Source: Maribellus comscasis | Lineage (GTDB): Bacteria; Bacteroidota; Bacteroidia; Bacteroidales; Prolixibacteraceae | DNA: 64,000 nt | Reading direction: 5' to 3' | Assembly (NCBI RefSeq): GCF_009762775.1 | Contig: NZ_CP046401.1 | Span: 3,534,001 to 3,598,000 of the forward strand | In this document: positions 19,601 through 29,855 of the stretch, piece after piece | Numbering within the stretch: the first letter of the stretch is position 1 | Layout: each line of letters begins with the position of its first letter | Translations under genes and position numbers: made by a program | The notes under the pieces: generated by a model | Database searches by the model: none | The model's input: only the letters and a program-made list of their open reading frames with translations | Told to the model about the DNA's origin: nothing

Positions 19601-20034
19601 GCTGCGCCTTTTTGGGTTTCGGGAACTTTTTCCTTAAAACCATAAATGTCACCGTTGGGGTTGAACCAGAAAGTTACTTCATTAGCATCCTGTTCTTTAA
19701 AATGCCGAACAGTCCAGTTGTACGAATAATAATATCCTTTGGAAATAATGTTTGTGAAAGTGTCGAGGCCTCCACACTCCAGTTCTACAAAATTCTGAAA
19801 CCTGCTGTCGTTTCTAAATGCAGCGGTTTGTTTAAATTCCTGCGGGCCAATTTCAAATTCCTGCGCCAGTAGGGCTGCTTTTTTTAACGCAGCTTCACGA
19901 TCCATTTCAATTTCGATGTTTATCAAGCTGTTGGCCTTATCAAAATTAAGGTAGACGTAGAAAACAGATATAAGCGCAAAAACACCTAAAACAAACCATC
20001 CTGCCGGACGGTTGAAAATACTTTTATTTCTCAT
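16690..20034 (-). CDS. Large CPBP-type intramembrane protease with duplicated architecture
   Basis: 1114 residues. Residues about 40-235 form an extracytoplasmic domain after a first membrane helix. Residues about 245-560 are multi-pass membrane and carry the CPBP glutamic protease motifs: EEALFR (E430, E431, R435), FGSAH (H471) and HYTVD (H509, D513). A second extracytoplasmic domain (about 630-850) resembles the first; compare VKIPEDFNRRYSEM near 221 with VYVPEEWTRNYKET in the second half. It is followed by another multi-pass block without protease motifs. Family members cleave within membranes (CAAX prenyl proteases, bacteriocin-related proteins); substrate unknown. Confidence 0.8.
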   Translation of the reverse strand: MRNKSIFNRPAGWFVLGVFALISVFYVYLNFDKANSLINIEIEMDREAALKKAALLAQEFEIGPQEFKQTAAFRNDSRFQNFVELECGGLDTFTNIISKGYYYSYNWTVRHFKEQDANEVTFWFNPNGDIYGFKEKVPETQKGAALEQDEALRIAEHIAIYNWDVDLTPYDLIEKSKKEQISGRVDHTFVYERNDKSIGDGKFRLTLVVSGDKLSTVNYSVKIPEDFNRRYSEMRSANNTIATISSAAIAIFYGLLGVILGIFALMRKRRLIWKPALYWGLGIAFASVFLLTLNSLPFSWFSYDTSSSQSNYLARQLLNGLLGALGFGSIIAVSFMAAEGLGRMAFPKHIQWWKIWSKNSGGSLPVLGQTIGGYLFAVIILAFDVLFYLTTTTHFGWWSPAGTLSDPNILATYLPWLDSIAISLQAGFWEEALFRAVPVAGVFILTKGKKWRNFWIVFVLILQTLIFGSAHANYAQQPSYARVLEMIVPFTIMGIIYIYFGILPGVIAHYTVDVFWISLPLWVSSTEGIWLDRSLVLLFLFVPLFIVLFIRFRNKKWTKVPEEEKNGAWKEPVLIERKSDVIPTIETKKLNVEKWILALGAAGLIAWVLFKPFKMDAPVLQLNKTAAIETAKTELTDRYHINFEDWTILTSVNDAVDIRDIFVWQLGGDSIYKQMLKNYLAPPHWRIRLVKTEGKAEDKTEEYAVQVGNDKKILAVSHILPEKAKGKNLSENEAQTIADSVLLSGFLLKKETLKRISVTPEKQENRTDWEFIYADTTNFPLAQGQGRYRIKISGDEVTSAYSFVYVPEEWTRNYKETENKKSIIKTISTILIAGTILLGLVLAIIRWTRKKFRLKLFIKLAIVFALLYFIENWFSWPTAIANYSTQLPMSNFITTLLIGIAISGIFFTLFYSIFIAATPGWIPLKKSSLPKRNILYALGLGLFVTGTFTAIQSLLPKAEPYWMSFDFLNGKLSSFLLAVSNTPGIILYPAFAFVLFFGIHSYTQSWTRNKWIGISLAVLGGLSLNGINFENYSVWIITTILTVVLIGIVYFFFIRFHFEWIPFGFGMIPVLGMISKIFIAPNSVVTLGAVLMITMSVALLFWWYSELIKQNEKR

Positions 20035-20243
20035 GATACCTGGTTGGTAGTAGATTGGTCTTTTTATTTAAAAATAATTACACCATATAAATTTAAAAAT
20101 CTAATTTAAAGAACAGAATTTAATCGAGGGTTTTTCGTTGCTTACTTTAATGATTAAATCGAACGGTGAATTGGTTCGTTAAAAAATCAAAAAGTAAGAA
20201 ATTGTTTATCAATTCTTTCTAAATTTGTAGCTCCAAAATCGAA

Positions 20244-21110
20244 ATGGTGGAAGAACAAAATAAAAAAGAGAAAAAGTTTATCCGGAAAATAAGGGATCAG
20301 TACCGGTTGATTATATACAATGATACAACTTTCCAATCGGTATGGAGCACAAAACTTTCACGTTTGAAAGTATTTACAATAACCAGTTTGCTTTCGGCAG
20401 TAATTGTGGTGCTTGTTATATTGCTAATTGCTACAACCGGACTGCGAGAGTATATCCCGGGTTACCCAAAGGCTGAATACAGACAAATGTTGGTCCGTTC
20501 GGCATTGCAGGTCGATTCGCTTGAAACTGAATTAAAAAAACGTGACGAGTTTTTTAAGGGGATTCAGGCTATTGTTTCAGGAGAAGTGCCCGAAGATAAT
20601 CTAATCATTGAAACAGAAGTAGAACCCAATGAAATAGAATTTCAGGAATACAATCACGATTCTGTTTTTCAGGATAAATTACTGGCCGAACAGTTAAGTC
20701 TCTCCATCCAAAATAATGAAAATAAAAACACCGGGTTAAGTCAAATCCATTTTTTTGTTCCACTGGAAGGCGTGGTTAGCAACCAGTTTGATGCAGGGAA
20801 GGATCATTTTGGTATCGATTTGGTGAGTGGCCCGAACGCAAGAATCTCATCGGTGTTGGGAGGGACAGTTATTTTTGCCGGTTGGACACTTGAAACAGGC
20901 TATGTGATGTATATCCAACACGAATCAAATTTAATATCCGTTTATAAACACAATGCAGAGTTGCTGAAAAAAACAGGTGACCGAATAAAAGCCGGAGAAG
21001 CTATTGCCATTGTTGGGAATACCGGTGAACTCACATCAGGTCCGCATCTTCATTTTGAACTTTGGTATGAAGGCAAAGCTTTGAACCCTGAACAATACAT
21101 TGATTTTTAG
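20244..21110 (+). CDS. M23 family metallopeptidase (membrane-anchored)
   Basis: 288 residues: cytoplasmic N-terminus, one transmembrane helix (about 43-64), short coiled linker, then a LytM/M23 domain (about 170-285) with zinc ligands H188 and D192 (HFGID) and the HLH pair at 268-270. Family members cut peptidoglycan cross-links or organise cell-wall enzymes. No obvious loss of a zinc ligand. The downstream dxr gene starts one base after its stop. Confidence 0.9.
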   Translation: MVEEQNKKEKKFIRKIRDQYRLIIYNDTTFQSVWSTKLSRLKVFTITSLLSAVIVVLVILLIATTGLREYIPGYPKAEYRQMLVRSALQVDSLETELKKRDEFFKGIQAIVSGEVPEDNLIIETEVEPNEIEFQEYNHDSVFQDKLLAEQLSLSIQNNENKNTGLSQIHFFVPLEGVVSNQFDAGKDHFGIDLVSGPNARISSVLGGTVIFAGWTLETGYVMYIQHESNLISVYKHNAELLKKTGDRIKAGEAIAIVGNTGELTSGPHLHFELWYEGKALNPEQYIDF

Positions 21111-21111
21111 T

Positions 21112-22272
21112 ATGAAGAAAAGAATAGCAATTCTGGGTTCAACAGGTTCAATCGGAACACAATCACTGGAGGTTATTGAAAAAAACAACGATAAATTTGA
21201 AGTTGAAGTTTTAACCGCAAACAATAATGTCAATCTTTTGATTCAGCAGGCTAAAAAATTTCAGCCCAACGCTGTGGTGATTGCTAACCCTGAAAAATAT
21301 AAAGTTGTTACAGAAGCGTTAAAAGATGAACCAGTAAAAGTTTACGCCGGCAGCGAAGCTTTGAACCAGATCGTACAGATGGAAACTGTTGATTTGGTTC
21401 TGACTGCCATGGTAGGGTATTCAGGTTTGATTCCAACATATCACGCTGTAAAAGCGGGTAAAAATATTGCGTTGGCAAACAAAGAAACATTGGTGGTGGC
21501 TGGTGAAATTATTACGGGGTTGGCCAAAAAGAAACAGTGCGATATTATTCCTGTCGATTCAGAGCATTCCGCTATCTTCCAGTGTTTGGTCGGAGAATAT
21601 ATGAATCCGGTCGAAAAGATTATTCTTACGTGTTCCGGAGGCCCGTTTCGCGGTAAAACCCTGGAGGATTTAAAGTCGGTTACAGTAAGGAATGCACTCA
21701 ACCACCCCAACTGGAATATGGGGGCAAAAATAACCATCGACTCTGCCACTCTTATGAACAAAGGTTTTGAGATGATTGAAGCACACTGGTTGTTTGGATT
21801 ACCTTCGTCAAAAATAGATGTGATTGTTCATCCGCAATCGATCATTCATTCAGTTGTACAATTTGAAGATGGTTCGATGAAAGCGCAAATGGGATTGCCC
21901 GATATGAGATTACCCATTCAATATGCTATGGGATTTCCGTATCGAATTAGAAATGAATTTCCAAGATTCAATTTTATGGATTTTCCCACACTCGACTTTG
22001 AGCCGCCAAATACAAAAATTTTTCGTAACCTTGCACTCTCTTATGAGGCACTTGACAGGGGAGGAAATGTGCCTTGTATATTGAATGCGGCAAACGAAGT
22101 AGTGGTTGAAGCATTTTTAAAAGAAAAGATAGGGTTTCTGGAAATGCCGGAAACAATCGAAAAAGTAATGGATAAAGTAAGTTTTCTGGAAAAACCGGGG
22201 CTTGAAGATTTAATTCAAACCAACGATGAAACAAGAACCGTCGCAAAGTTGTTAACAAAGAACAAAAATTAG
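21112..22272 (+). CDS. dxr: 1-deoxy-D-xylulose 5-phosphate reductoisomerase
   Basis: About 386 residues. Converts DXP to 2-C-methyl-D-erythritol 4-phosphate with NADPH, the second step of the MEP isoprenoid pathway. NADPH-binding GSTGSIG at residues 9-15, ANKETLV and DSEHSAIFQ motifs, metal ligands in DSEHS, and the SATLMNKGFE substrate segment are visible. The ATG at 21112 directly follows the M23 stop; an in-frame ATG four codons earlier lies inside that gene and is less likely. Followed by rseP 13 nt downstream, a gene order common in Bacteroidota. Confidence 0.96.
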   Translation: MKKRIAILGSTGSIGTQSLEVIEKNNDKFEVEVLTANNNVNLLIQQAKKFQPNAVVIANPEKYKVVTEALKDEPVKVYAGSEALNQIVQMETVDLVLTAMVGYSGLIPTYHAVKAGKNIALANKETLVVAGEIITGLAKKKQCDIIPVDSEHSAIFQCLVGEYMNPVEKIILTCSGGPFRGKTLEDLKSVTVRNALNHPNWNMGAKITIDSATLMNKGFEMIEAHWLFGLPSSKIDVIVHPQSIIHSVVQFEDGSMKAQMGLPDMRLPIQYAMGFPYRIRNEFPRFNFMDFPTLDFEPPNTKIFRNLALSYEALDRGGNVPCILNAANEVVVEAFLKEKIGFLEMPETIEKVMDKVSFLEKPGLEDLIQTNDETRTVAKLLTKNKN

Positions 22273-22284
22273 AAGAGAATTTGA

Positions 22285-23622
22285 ATGGAAGCAATATTAG
22301 TTAAGACAGCGCAGTTGTTATTAAGCCTTTCCATACTTGTGGTGTTGCACGAGTTTGGACATTTTATGTTTGCCCGTTTGTTTAAAACCCGTGTTGAGAA
22401 GTTTTACCTGTTTTTTGATCCGTGGTTTTCACTTTTTAGGGTGAAAAAGGGTGAAACAGAATACGGAGTTGGTTGGCTGCCATTGGGGGGGTATGTGAAA
22501 ATTTCAGGAATGATTGACGAGTCGATGGATAAGGAAGCAATGAAACTTCCTCCAAAACCTTACGAATTTCGTTCTAAACCTGCATGGCAGCGTTTGCTTA
22601 TTATGGTTGGAGGTGTGTTAATGAACTTCATTTTTGCCATTCTTATTTATGTGGGTGTGTTGTATGCGTGGGGAGAATCGTATCTTCCAACTGCAAATGC
22701 AAAATACGGAATTGTTGTTAGTGAAGTGGGTAAGGAAATTGGTTTTCAGGACGGAGATAAAATATTATCAGTTGATGGTAAACATGTTGAAAGTTTTAGT
22801 AAAGTAATTCCGACCATAGTTTTAGATGCCGCAAAAACCGTTCAGGTAGAACGAAACGGGCAAAGTGTTGATGTTGAGATCAGTGATGCTGACCTGGCTC
22901 TTCTTTTAAAAAGTAAAGACGTTTTTGAACCCAGATTACCTTTTGATTTTAAAGTTATAGGGGTTGATAAAGAGATGCCTGCAGGCAAGGCAGGTATTCA
23001 GGAAGACGATGTTTTAGCTAGTGTTGATGGGAGAGAGTTTGATTATTACGATGAGTTTACGGATTATCTTCGGTTAAAAAAGGGAGAGGCTGTTAATTTG
23101 GAAATTGTGCGCGACGGGCAGAAATTAACCAAGGATATAAGCATAACAGAAGAAGGGCAGGCCGGATTTGGTCTTTCTTTGATAGATCGTGAGATTTTTG
23201 AATTCAAAACATTAAAATATGGTTTTTTTGAATCGTTTCCAGCCGGAATCAAGAGGGGAGTGGAAACAACGGGTGATTACCTGAAACAATTTAAACTGTT
23301 TTTTAAACCGGAAACCAAAGCATACGAGTCGCTGGGAGGTTTTGCAACCATCGGAAATATTTTCCCTTCCACCTGGGACTGGGAATCTTTCTGGAATATG
23401 ACCGCCTTTATTTCAATTATATTAGCCATTATGAATTTACTGCCCATTCCTGCTTTGGATGGCGGACATGTGATGTTTTTGGTTTTTGAGATGGTATCAG
23501 GGAAAAAACCCGGCGAGAAATTTTTGGAATATGCACAAATTGTTGGTATGGTTATACTTCTTGCGTTAGTTTTATATGCAAATGCCAATGATATAATAAA
23601 AATGATAAACGGAACATTTTAA
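22285..23622 (+). CDS. rseP: RIP metalloprotease RseP (site-2 protease)
   Basis: 445 residues. Intramembrane zinc protease that trims anti-sigma factors and signal peptide remnants. HEFGH at 22-26 in the first membrane segment, two PDZ-like regions (about 125-200 and 205-290), and the C-terminal NLLPIPALDGGH motif giving the third zinc ligand. A plausible second-step protease for the sigma/anti-sigma systems in this window, though this is inference. Normal length for Bacteroidota. Confidence 0.95.
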   Translation: MEAILVKTAQLLLSLSILVVLHEFGHFMFARLFKTRVEKFYLFFDPWFSLFRVKKGETEYGVGWLPLGGYVKISGMIDESMDKEAMKLPPKPYEFRSKPAWQRLLIMVGGVLMNFIFAILIYVGVLYAWGESYLPTANAKYGIVVSEVGKEIGFQDGDKILSVDGKHVESFSKVIPTIVLDAAKTVQVERNGQSVDVEISDADLALLLKSKDVFEPRLPFDFKVIGVDKEMPAGKAGIQEDDVLASVDGREFDYYDEFTDYLRLKKGEAVNLEIVRDGQKLTKDISITEEGQAGFGLSLIDREIFEFKTLKYGFFESFPAGIKRGVETTGDYLKQFKLFFKPETKAYESLGGFATIGNIFPSTWDWESFWNMTAFISIILAIMNLLPIPALDGGHVMFLVFEMVSGKKPGEKFLEYAQIVGMVILLALVLYANANDIIKMINGTF

Positions 23623-23667
23623 TAAAAAAAATTCTAATTTTGTAACGAACCAATAACAAAGAGTATC

Positions 23668-23868
23668 ATGAATTTATTTGTAATTGCAGGATTTATAGGA
23701 CCTCAGGAAATAATTATCATCTTAATTATTGTTCTTTTGCTTTTTGGCGGGCGTAAAATCCCGGAATTAATGAAGGGTCTGGGAAAAGGGATGAAAGAAT
23801 TTAAAAACGCAACAAAAGAGGAGGAAGAGGATACAAAAAAATCGGACCCGGAAAAGATTGAAGGCTAA
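23668..23868 (+). CDS. tatA: Twin-arginine translocase subunit TatA/TatE
   Basis: 66 residues: a short N-terminal membrane helix (about 10-28), the [20 protein letters not shown] amphipathic helix, and an acidic tail. Forms the pore part of the Tat system for folded proteins. TatC is not adjacent. A terminator follows at 23889. Confidence 0.9.
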   Translation: MNLFVIAGFIGPQEIIIILIIVLLLFGGRKIPELMKGLGKGMKEFKNATKEEEEDTKKSDPEKIEG

Positions 23869-23888
23869 ATATTTCACTCTTGATAGAG

Positions 23889-23928
23889 AATCCCGTTTCT
23901 GGTGATACAGGTACGGGATTTTTTATTT
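23889..23928 (+). terminator. Rho-independent terminator after tatA
   Basis: AATCCCGT paired with ACGGGATT (8 bp, loop about 16) followed by a run of T. Ends the M23-dxr-rseP-tatA run. Confidence 0.75.
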
Positions 23929-23981
23929 CTAAATGGTAAGGTTTTTGTATGTATTTTAGGAAAATCCTAAAGCTAAAAAAA

Positions 23982-25031
23982 ATGAAAATAAGAATTTATA
24001 GCGTTGTACTGTTGTCTGTGTTTATAAGCGGACTTTTTTCCTGTTCAAATAACAGCACAGAAATGTATAAAAACATTACCGGAAAAGCTGGTGAAATGAT
24101 TGTTGTTATTTCAGAACAGTCGTGGAATGGGGAACCAGGAAAAGTGCTAAGAGAAACATTGGCACAACCGCAACTCGCATTACCTCAGGATGAACCTATT
24201 TTTGATTTGGTTGATGTTCCACACGCTGCTTTTAAAAGTATTTTCAAGAGTACGCGTAATATTATTCAAACCAGTATTTCATCAAATGTAGAAAAGGAAG
24301 AAGTAAAGTTTACCGATGATGTTTGGGCATATCCGCAGGCTACAGTTCAGATAACGGCCAAAACACCCGATAGATTTGTAGAACTTTTTAGTGAAAATAG
24401 AGACAAAATAATTTCCTATTTTATCTCGGCAGAAAAAGAGCGGCTTACGATGAACTATAACCAATATTACGAAAAAGGGGTTTACAATATTCTTGATCGT
24501 GATTTTGAGGTTACGATGAAAGTTCCTCCGGGCTTTCAGATAGCTAAAGAAGCAGAGGATTTTATCTGGTATAAGTATGAGACACCTGAGATTTCGCAGG
24601 GAGTTATTTTTTATTCTTATCCCTACGTTTCCGATAGTGCATTTACAAGCAATTATCAAATACGAATCAGAGACAGTTTGTTGAAAACTCATGTTCCCGG
24701 CCCCAGAGACGGAAGTTATATGAGTACTGAAAAACGTATCGAACCGATAGTTAATGTATTTAAACACAATGGTAATTACGCTACTGAAATGAGGGGGCTT
24801 TGGAGAGTTGAAAACGATTTTATGGGCGGCCCGTATGTTTCAATCGCTGAGCTCGATACAGACAAACAAAGAGTGCTGGTTGCTTTTGGTTATGTATACG
24901 CCCCAAGCAAGGATAAGCGGAATTTTATACGACAGGTAGAAGCTATGATTTATTCGCTGAAATTAAATAACCAGGAAGAGAATGATAAATTAAACAGGCA
25001 AACAGAGATGGAAGTGACGATAGAAGGCTGA
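23982..25031 (+). CDS. DUF4837 family lipoprotein
   Basis: About 349 residues from the ATG at 23982; the in-frame ATG at 23949 would add 11 residues before the signal. Lipoprotein signal with lipobox SGLFSC. The body fits the DUF4837 family found downstream of dxr/rseP in Bacteroidota. Function not known; envelope location is clear from the signal. Confidence 0.8.
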   Translation: MKIRIYSVVLLSVFISGLFSCSNNSTEMYKNITGKAGEMIVVISEQSWNGEPGKVLRETLAQPQLALPQDEPIFDLVDVPHAAFKSIFKSTRNIIQTSISSNVEKEEVKFTDDVWAYPQATVQITAKTPDRFVELFSENRDKIISYFISAEKERLTMNYNQYYEKGVYNILDRDFEVTMKVPPGFQIAKEAEDFIWYKYETPEISQGVIFYSYPYVSDSAFTSNYQIRIRDSLLKTHVPGPRDGSYMSTEKRIEPIVNVFKHNGNYATEMRGLWRVENDFMGGPYVSIAELDTDKQRVLVAFGYVYAPSKDKRNFIRQVEAMIYSLKLNNQEENDKLNRQTEMEVTIEG

Positions 25032-25050
25032 TAAGAAAAAAATAAAAGAA

Positions 25051-25089
25051 AATGTCATTCTTGTTTTTATACAGGAATGACATTTTTTT
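25051..25089. terminator. Bidirectional terminator between convergent genes
   Basis: AATGTCATTC and GAATGACATT form a perfect 10-bp stem, with a T run on the plus side and an A-rich tract on the other. It separates the DUF4837 gene from metF. Confidence 0.8.
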
Positions 25090-25094
25090 ATGCT

Positions 25095-26048
25095 TTAAAA
25101 TGCAGCTTTTACAATTTCTTTTACATTGTCGGAAATGCCGTAAGTATATATGTGCAACGACGGCGCATTATGTGCAACCAGGTCTTTCGACTGATAGATA
25201 GCCCACTCTGTTCCTACTCTTCGGGCTTCTTCGTTGTTTTTGCATTTTGCCAGCTCCGAAGCCAGTTCTGCAGGCAAATCGATACTAAATATTTTGGGAA
25301 GAACCGTAAGCTGGTTTTTTAAATTGATGGGTTTTATTCCCGGAATAATCGGTACAGTTATTCCAATTTCCCGGCATTTGTCAACAAAGTCATAATAAAC
25401 CTTATTATCAAAAAACATCTGTGTAACAATGTAATCGGCACCTGCATCAACTTTTTGTTTAAGGTAATTCAAATCGAGCTCCCTGTTGGGGCATTCAAAA
25501 TGTTTTTCCGGGTAACCTGCAACACCTATGCAGAAATCGAGCGGAGTACTGTTTTTCAGATCTTTTTCCAGGTAGGTACCTTCCTTTAAATCTTTGATTT
25601 GTTTTACCAGCTGAACCGCATTGGAATGCCCGTTGGATTCAGGTTTGAAAACGTGTTGGCTTTTTACTCCGTCGCCACGCAATGCAAGCACATTTTTAAT
25701 TCCCAGGAAGTTGAGATCGATTAAAACATGCTCGGTTTCGCTTTTGGTAAATCCGCCACACAAAATATGCGGCACAACCGGAATGCCGTATTTGTGCTGT
25801 ATCGCAGCGGCAATAGCAACAGTGCCGGGGCGTTTTCGTATCGTTCTTTTAACAATTGAACCATCATCCATTTCTTTGAACTCAATCTCATCACGATGCG
25901 TGGTAAGATTAATGTACTTCGGATCAAATTCTGTTAAACTTTCAATGGTGCGATACAATTTACTCGTATCATTTCCTTTTAAGGGAGGCAGGAGCTCAAA
26001 GGAAAAGACGGTTTTTTTTGCGTTATTAATTATGTCGATAACTTTCAT
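25095..26048 (-). CDS. metF: Methylenetetrahydrofolate reductase
   Basis: About 317 residues, a TIM-barrel flavoprotein. Reduces 5,10-methylene-THF to 5-methyl-THF, the methyl donor for metH. Visible are the FSFELLPP start, LALRGDG and the IVTQMFFD segment. The ATG at 26048 (MKVIDII) is preferred over one nine codons upstream. It lies 100 nt after metH on the same strand, as last gene of the homocysteine/methionine operon. Confidence 0.93.
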   Translation of the reverse strand: MKVIDIINNAKKTVFSFELLPPLKGNDTSKLYRTIESLTEFDPKYINLTTHRDEIEFKEMDDGSIVKRTIRKRPGTVAIAAAIQHKYGIPVVPHILCGGFTKSETEHVLIDLNFLGIKNVLALRGDGVKSQHVFKPESNGHSNAVQLVKQIKDLKEGTYLEKDLKNSTPLDFCIGVAGYPEKHFECPNRELDLNYLKQKVDAGADYIVTQMFFDNKVYYDFVDKCREIGITVPIIPGIKPINLKNQLTVLPKIFSIDLPAELASELAKCKNNEEARRVGTEWAIYQSKDLVAHNAPSLHIYTYGISDNVKEIVKAAF

Positions 26049-26149
26049 TTCGAATGAATTATTTCTGTATAACAAAAATAGTAAACTGATTTTGTTAATA
26101 TAAATTTCGTTTTGTTTTTAATTTTCAATTTAATATTTCAATCTTTTAC

Positions 26150-29100
26150 CTATTTGTAATTCAAATTTGTAGGAAGGAATTTTTCAACAAATTCAACGGT
26201 TTGATTTTTTCTGCGTGCATAATCCTCAATTTGATCTTTACCAACTTTTTCAAGGCTGAAATATCTAGACTCCGGATGAACAAAAAATTCGCCCGAAACA
26301 GATGCGTTGGGATACATCGCAAAATGCTCGGTTAAGGTAATTCCAACCTCCTGTGCTTTTAGCAGATTGAAAAGGTTTTCCTTTTCAGAATGTTCCGGAC
26401 ACGCCGGGTAACCCAATGCCGGTCGGATTCCCTGGTATTTTACTTTTAGTAAATCATCAAGCGACATGTTTTCTTCCGGAATGTAGCCCCAGTATTCTTT
26501 CCGAACCAGTTCGTGTAATTTTTCGGCAAATGCTTCACTCAAACGATCGGCCAGCGCTTCCAGCATAATGGCGTGGTAGTCATCGTTGTTTTGAATGTAT
26601 TGTTCTTTCCATTTTTCAATACCAATACCGGCAGTGGTTGCAAACCCGCCACAGTAATCAATTTTGCCTGATTCAAGCGGAGCAACAAAATCGGAAAGAC
26701 AGAAGTTGGCCAATCCTTCTTTTTTCTTTTCCTGCTGGCGGAAATGGAAAAATCGCCCGGCCTCTTTTTCACGGTTTTCGTTTTCATATAAAACAATGTC
26801 ATCCTTGTCGGTATTTGCCGGCCAGATTCCAAACACCGCATTTGCCTGCAACATTTTCTTCTCGATAATTTCATCAAGAAATGCGTTGGCTTCGGCTAAT
26901 AATTTTCGGGCTTCTTCGCCTTGTTTTTCATCATTTAAAATTTGCGGATAATGACCTTTTAAACCCCAGGTCAGAAAAAAGAAAGTCCAGTCAATGTATT
27001 TCCGCAGTTCTTCCAGCGGATAATCAATCAATTGTTTTACTCCTGTAAAGTTGGGTTTGTATATCGGGCTTGTTTTCCAGTTAATTTTATACTTATTCTT
27101 TCGCGCTTGTTCCAGTGTTAAATATTCTTTTGCTTTTCGCTGGCCCTGAAATTCGCGAATTTGGACATAATCCTCTTTTACCGAGTCGATATATTTTTGA
27201 TTTTTTGCAATCAGATTCGAAACAACATTAACTGCCAGAGACGCATCTTTTACATGGATAACCGGATTTGAATATTCTGGTTCTATTTTTACTGCTGTGT
27301 GAATTTTTGATGTGGTTGCACCGCCAATCAGAACCGGAATATCCATTTTGCGGTTCTCCATTTCTTTGGCAATTTCTACCATAATTTCCAGCGAAGGGGT
27401 AATCAATCCGCTCAATCCAATTACGTTTACATTTTCTTTAATGGCGGTATCAAGAATTTTTTCTGTAGGAACCATCACTCCCAAGTCGATAATGTCGTAA
27501 TTATTACAACCCAGCACCACTCCTACAATATTTTTTCCGATGTCATGAACATCGCCTTTTACGGTCGCCATCAACACTTTTTTCCGATTGTCGATGGTTT
27601 TAAGTTTTGCTTTGTCCGCTTCAATATATGGAAGCAGATAGGCAACCGCTTTTTTCATTACCCGAGCCGATTTTATAACCTGTGGCAAAAACATCTTTCC
27701 TGAACCAAATAAATCACCAACCACATTCATCCCGTCCATTAGCGGGCCTTCAATAATATTTAGTGCCGGCTGGTAGATTTTTACTGCCTCGGCCATGTCT
27801 TCATCCACAAACTCCGGGATTCCTTTTACCAGCGAGTGTTCAATTCTTTTTTCCAAAGGCAATTCACGCCATTGGTCTTTTTTCACTTCTTTGGTTCCTT
27901 CCGATTTTAGTGTTTCGGCAAATTCAAGCAGGCGCTCGGTTGCATCCTGTCGTTTATTTAAAACCAGATCTTCAATTTTTTCAAGAAGATCTTTTGGTAT
28001 TTCGTCGTAAATCTGCAGCATACCCGGATTTACGATTCCCATATCGAGCCCGGCTTTTATTGCATAAAACAGAAATACCGAATGCATTGCCTCACGCACA
28101 ATATTGTTTCCGCGGAAAGAAAAAGAAACGTTACTTATTCCGCCACTGGTTTTTGCAAGAGGCAGATTTTCTTTTATCCATCTCACCGATTCAATAAAAT
28201 CAACAGCGTAATTGTTGTGTTCTTCAATACCGGTTCCAATGGTCAATACATTGCTGTCGAAAATAATATCCTGCGGCGGAAATTTAACTTTTTCAGTAAG
28301 AATTTTGTATGCGCGGCTGCAAATTTCAATACGGCGTTCGAGGTTGTCGGCCTGACCTTTTTCATCAAAAGCCATAACGATTACGGCCGCACCATATTTT
28401 TTAATGGTTCTGGCCTGGTAAATAAAACTTTCTTCGCCTTCTTTTAAACTGATTGAGTTTACAATAGCTTTTCCCTGCAAACATTTTAATCCGGCTTCAA
28501 TCACTTTCCACTTCGAAGAGTCGATCATCACCGGGAGTTTTGCAATATCGGGCTCGGCCATCAACAGATTGAGAAATATAACCATTTCCTTTTCGGCGTC
28601 GAGCATAGCATCATCAAAATTGACATCGATAACCTGTGCTCCGTTTTCAACCTGCGCCCGTGCAATGGAAAGCGCTTCTTCGTATTTTTTTTCTCCGATT
28701 AATCGTGCAAATTTTCTGGACCCGGCAACGTTACACCGTTCGCCAATATTTACAAAGTTGGTGTTTTCAGTTAAAGTAACCGGTTCGAGGCCGCTTAAAT
28801 GAGTATAACTGTCGGCATGCCTTATCTCGTGTGGTTTTGCATTTTTTGCAATTTTTGCAAACTCCTGAATATGGTCAGGCGTAGTTCCGCAACAACCACC
28901 AATAATATTTACAAAACTGTTGTCAAGATAGTCCTTTAGATATCCGGCCATTATTTCCGGCGTTTCGTCGTAGCCGCCAAATTGGTTGGGAAGTCCGGCA
29001 TTTGGGTGGGCGCTGATATGAAAAGGTGCCTTGTTGGAAAGCTCTTTAACATATGGTCGCAAATCGGTTGCACCCAACGAGCAGTTTAACCCAACACTTA

Positions 29101-29818
29101 ATAAATCGACATGTGAAACTGAATTCAAAAATGCTTCGAGTGTCTGTCCTGATAGTGTACGTCCGCTGGCATCGGTAATCGTTCCGGAAACCATCAGCGG
29201 GAGATTTATATTTCTCGCCTCCAAAGCTTCTTCTACAGCAAAAATGGCTGCTTTTGCATTGAGTGTATCAAATACGGTCTCAATCAGAATTAAATCCACA
29301 CCTCCGTCGAGCAATCCTTCCAGTTGTTCCCGGTATGCTTCTTTTACTTCGTCGAAAGTAACGGCACGGTACCCGGGATCGTTCACATCAGGTGAAAGCG
29401 AAAGGGTTTTGTTTGTTGGCCCGAGCGAGCCGGCAACAAAACGAGGCTTCCCCGGATTTTTTTCCGTAAAACGGTTGGCAGCTGTTCTGGCAATTTCAGC
29501 TGAAGCTTTGTTTATATCATACACATATTTTTCGGTATGATAATCAGCCTGAGAAATACCGGTTGCATTAAATGTATTGGTTAAAATAATATCTGCTCCC
29601 GCCTCCAGATAGCGCGAATGTATTTCATCTACAATTTCCGGTTTGGTAAGCGCCAGAATATCATTGTTCCCTTTTTGGTCAAATTCAAAATCTTTTAAAA
29701 CCTCTCCGCGATAATCTTCTTCAGTTAATTTATACTCCTGAAGAAGAGAGCCAGTTGCTCCGTCCATTACCAGCACCCGGGTTTCCAGTTCTTTTTTTAT
29801 GTTTTTATTTATGCTCAT
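26150..29818 (-). CDS. metH: Cobalamin-dependent methionine synthase
   Basis: 1222 residues, full length for MetH. Order: homocysteine-binding barrel (zinc cysteines in VGLNCSLG and [11 protein letters not shown], about 1-330), methyl-THF-binding barrel (about 350-620, [16 protein letters not shown]), cobalamin-binding part ([10 protein letters not shown], His ligand of B12), and the SAM-dependent reactivation domain ([12 protein letters not shown]). Transfers methyl from methyl-THF via B12 to homocysteine. Makes this operon vitamin B12 dependent. A decayed DUF559 remnant lies directly upstream. Confidence 0.97.
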   Translation of the reverse strand: MSINKNIKKELETRVLVMDGATGSLLQEYKLTEEDYRGEVLKDFEFDQKGNNDILALTKPEIVDEIHSRYLEAGADIILTNTFNATGISQADYHTEKYVYDINKASAEIARTAANRFTEKNPGKPRFVAGSLGPTNKTLSLSPDVNDPGYRAVTFDEVKEAYREQLEGLLDGGVDLILIETVFDTLNAKAAIFAVEEALEARNINLPLMVSGTITDASGRTLSGQTLEAFLNSVSHVDLLSVGLNCSLGATDLRPYVKELSNKAPFHISAHPNAGLPNQFGGYDETPEIMAGYLKDYLDNSFVNIIGGCCGTTPDHIQEFAKIAKNAKPHEIRHADSYTHLSGLEPVTLTENTNFVNIGERCNVAGSRKFARLIGEKKYEEALSIARAQVENGAQVIDVNFDDAMLDAEKEMVIFLNLLMAEPDIAKLPVMIDSSKWKVIEAGLKCLQGKAIVNSISLKEGEESFIYQARTIKKYGAAVIVMAFDEKGQADNLERRIEICSRAYKILTEKVKFPPQDIIFDSNVLTIGTGIEEHNNYAVDFIESVRWIKENLPLAKTSGGISNVSFSFRGNNIVREAMHSVFLFYAIKAGLDMGIVNPGMLQIYDEIPKDLLEKIEDLVLNKRQDATERLLEFAETLKSEGTKEVKKDQWRELPLEKRIEHSLVKGIPEFVDEDMAEAVKIYQPALNIIEGPLMDGMNVVGDLFGSGKMFLPQVIKSARVMKKAVAYLLPYIEADKAKLKTIDNRKKVLMATVKGDVHDIGKNIVGVVLGCNNYDIIDLGVMVPTEKILDTAIKENVNVIGLSGLITPSLEIMVEIAKEMENRKMDIPVLIGGATTSKIHTAVKIEPEYSNPVIHVKDASLAVNVVSNLIAKNQKYIDSVKEDYVQIREFQGQRKAKEYLTLEQARKNKYKINWKTSPIYKPNFTGVKQLIDYPLEELRKYIDWTFFFLTWGLKGHYPQILNDEKQGEEARKLLAEANAFLDEIIEKKMLQANAVFGIWPANTDKDDIVLYENENREKEAGRFFHFRQQEKKKEGLANFCLSDFVAPLESGKIDYCGGFATTAGIGIEKWKEQYIQNNDDYHAIMLEALADRLSEAFAEKLHELVRKEYWGYIPEENMSLDDLLKVKYQGIRPALGYPACPEHSEKENLFNLLKAQEVGITLTEHFAMYPNASVSGEFFVHPESRYFSLEKVGKDQIEDYARRKNQTVEFVEKFLPTNLNYK

Positions 29819-29855
29819 TATTTAATTTTGCTTTTCTAATCTAAATGATTTCGGG

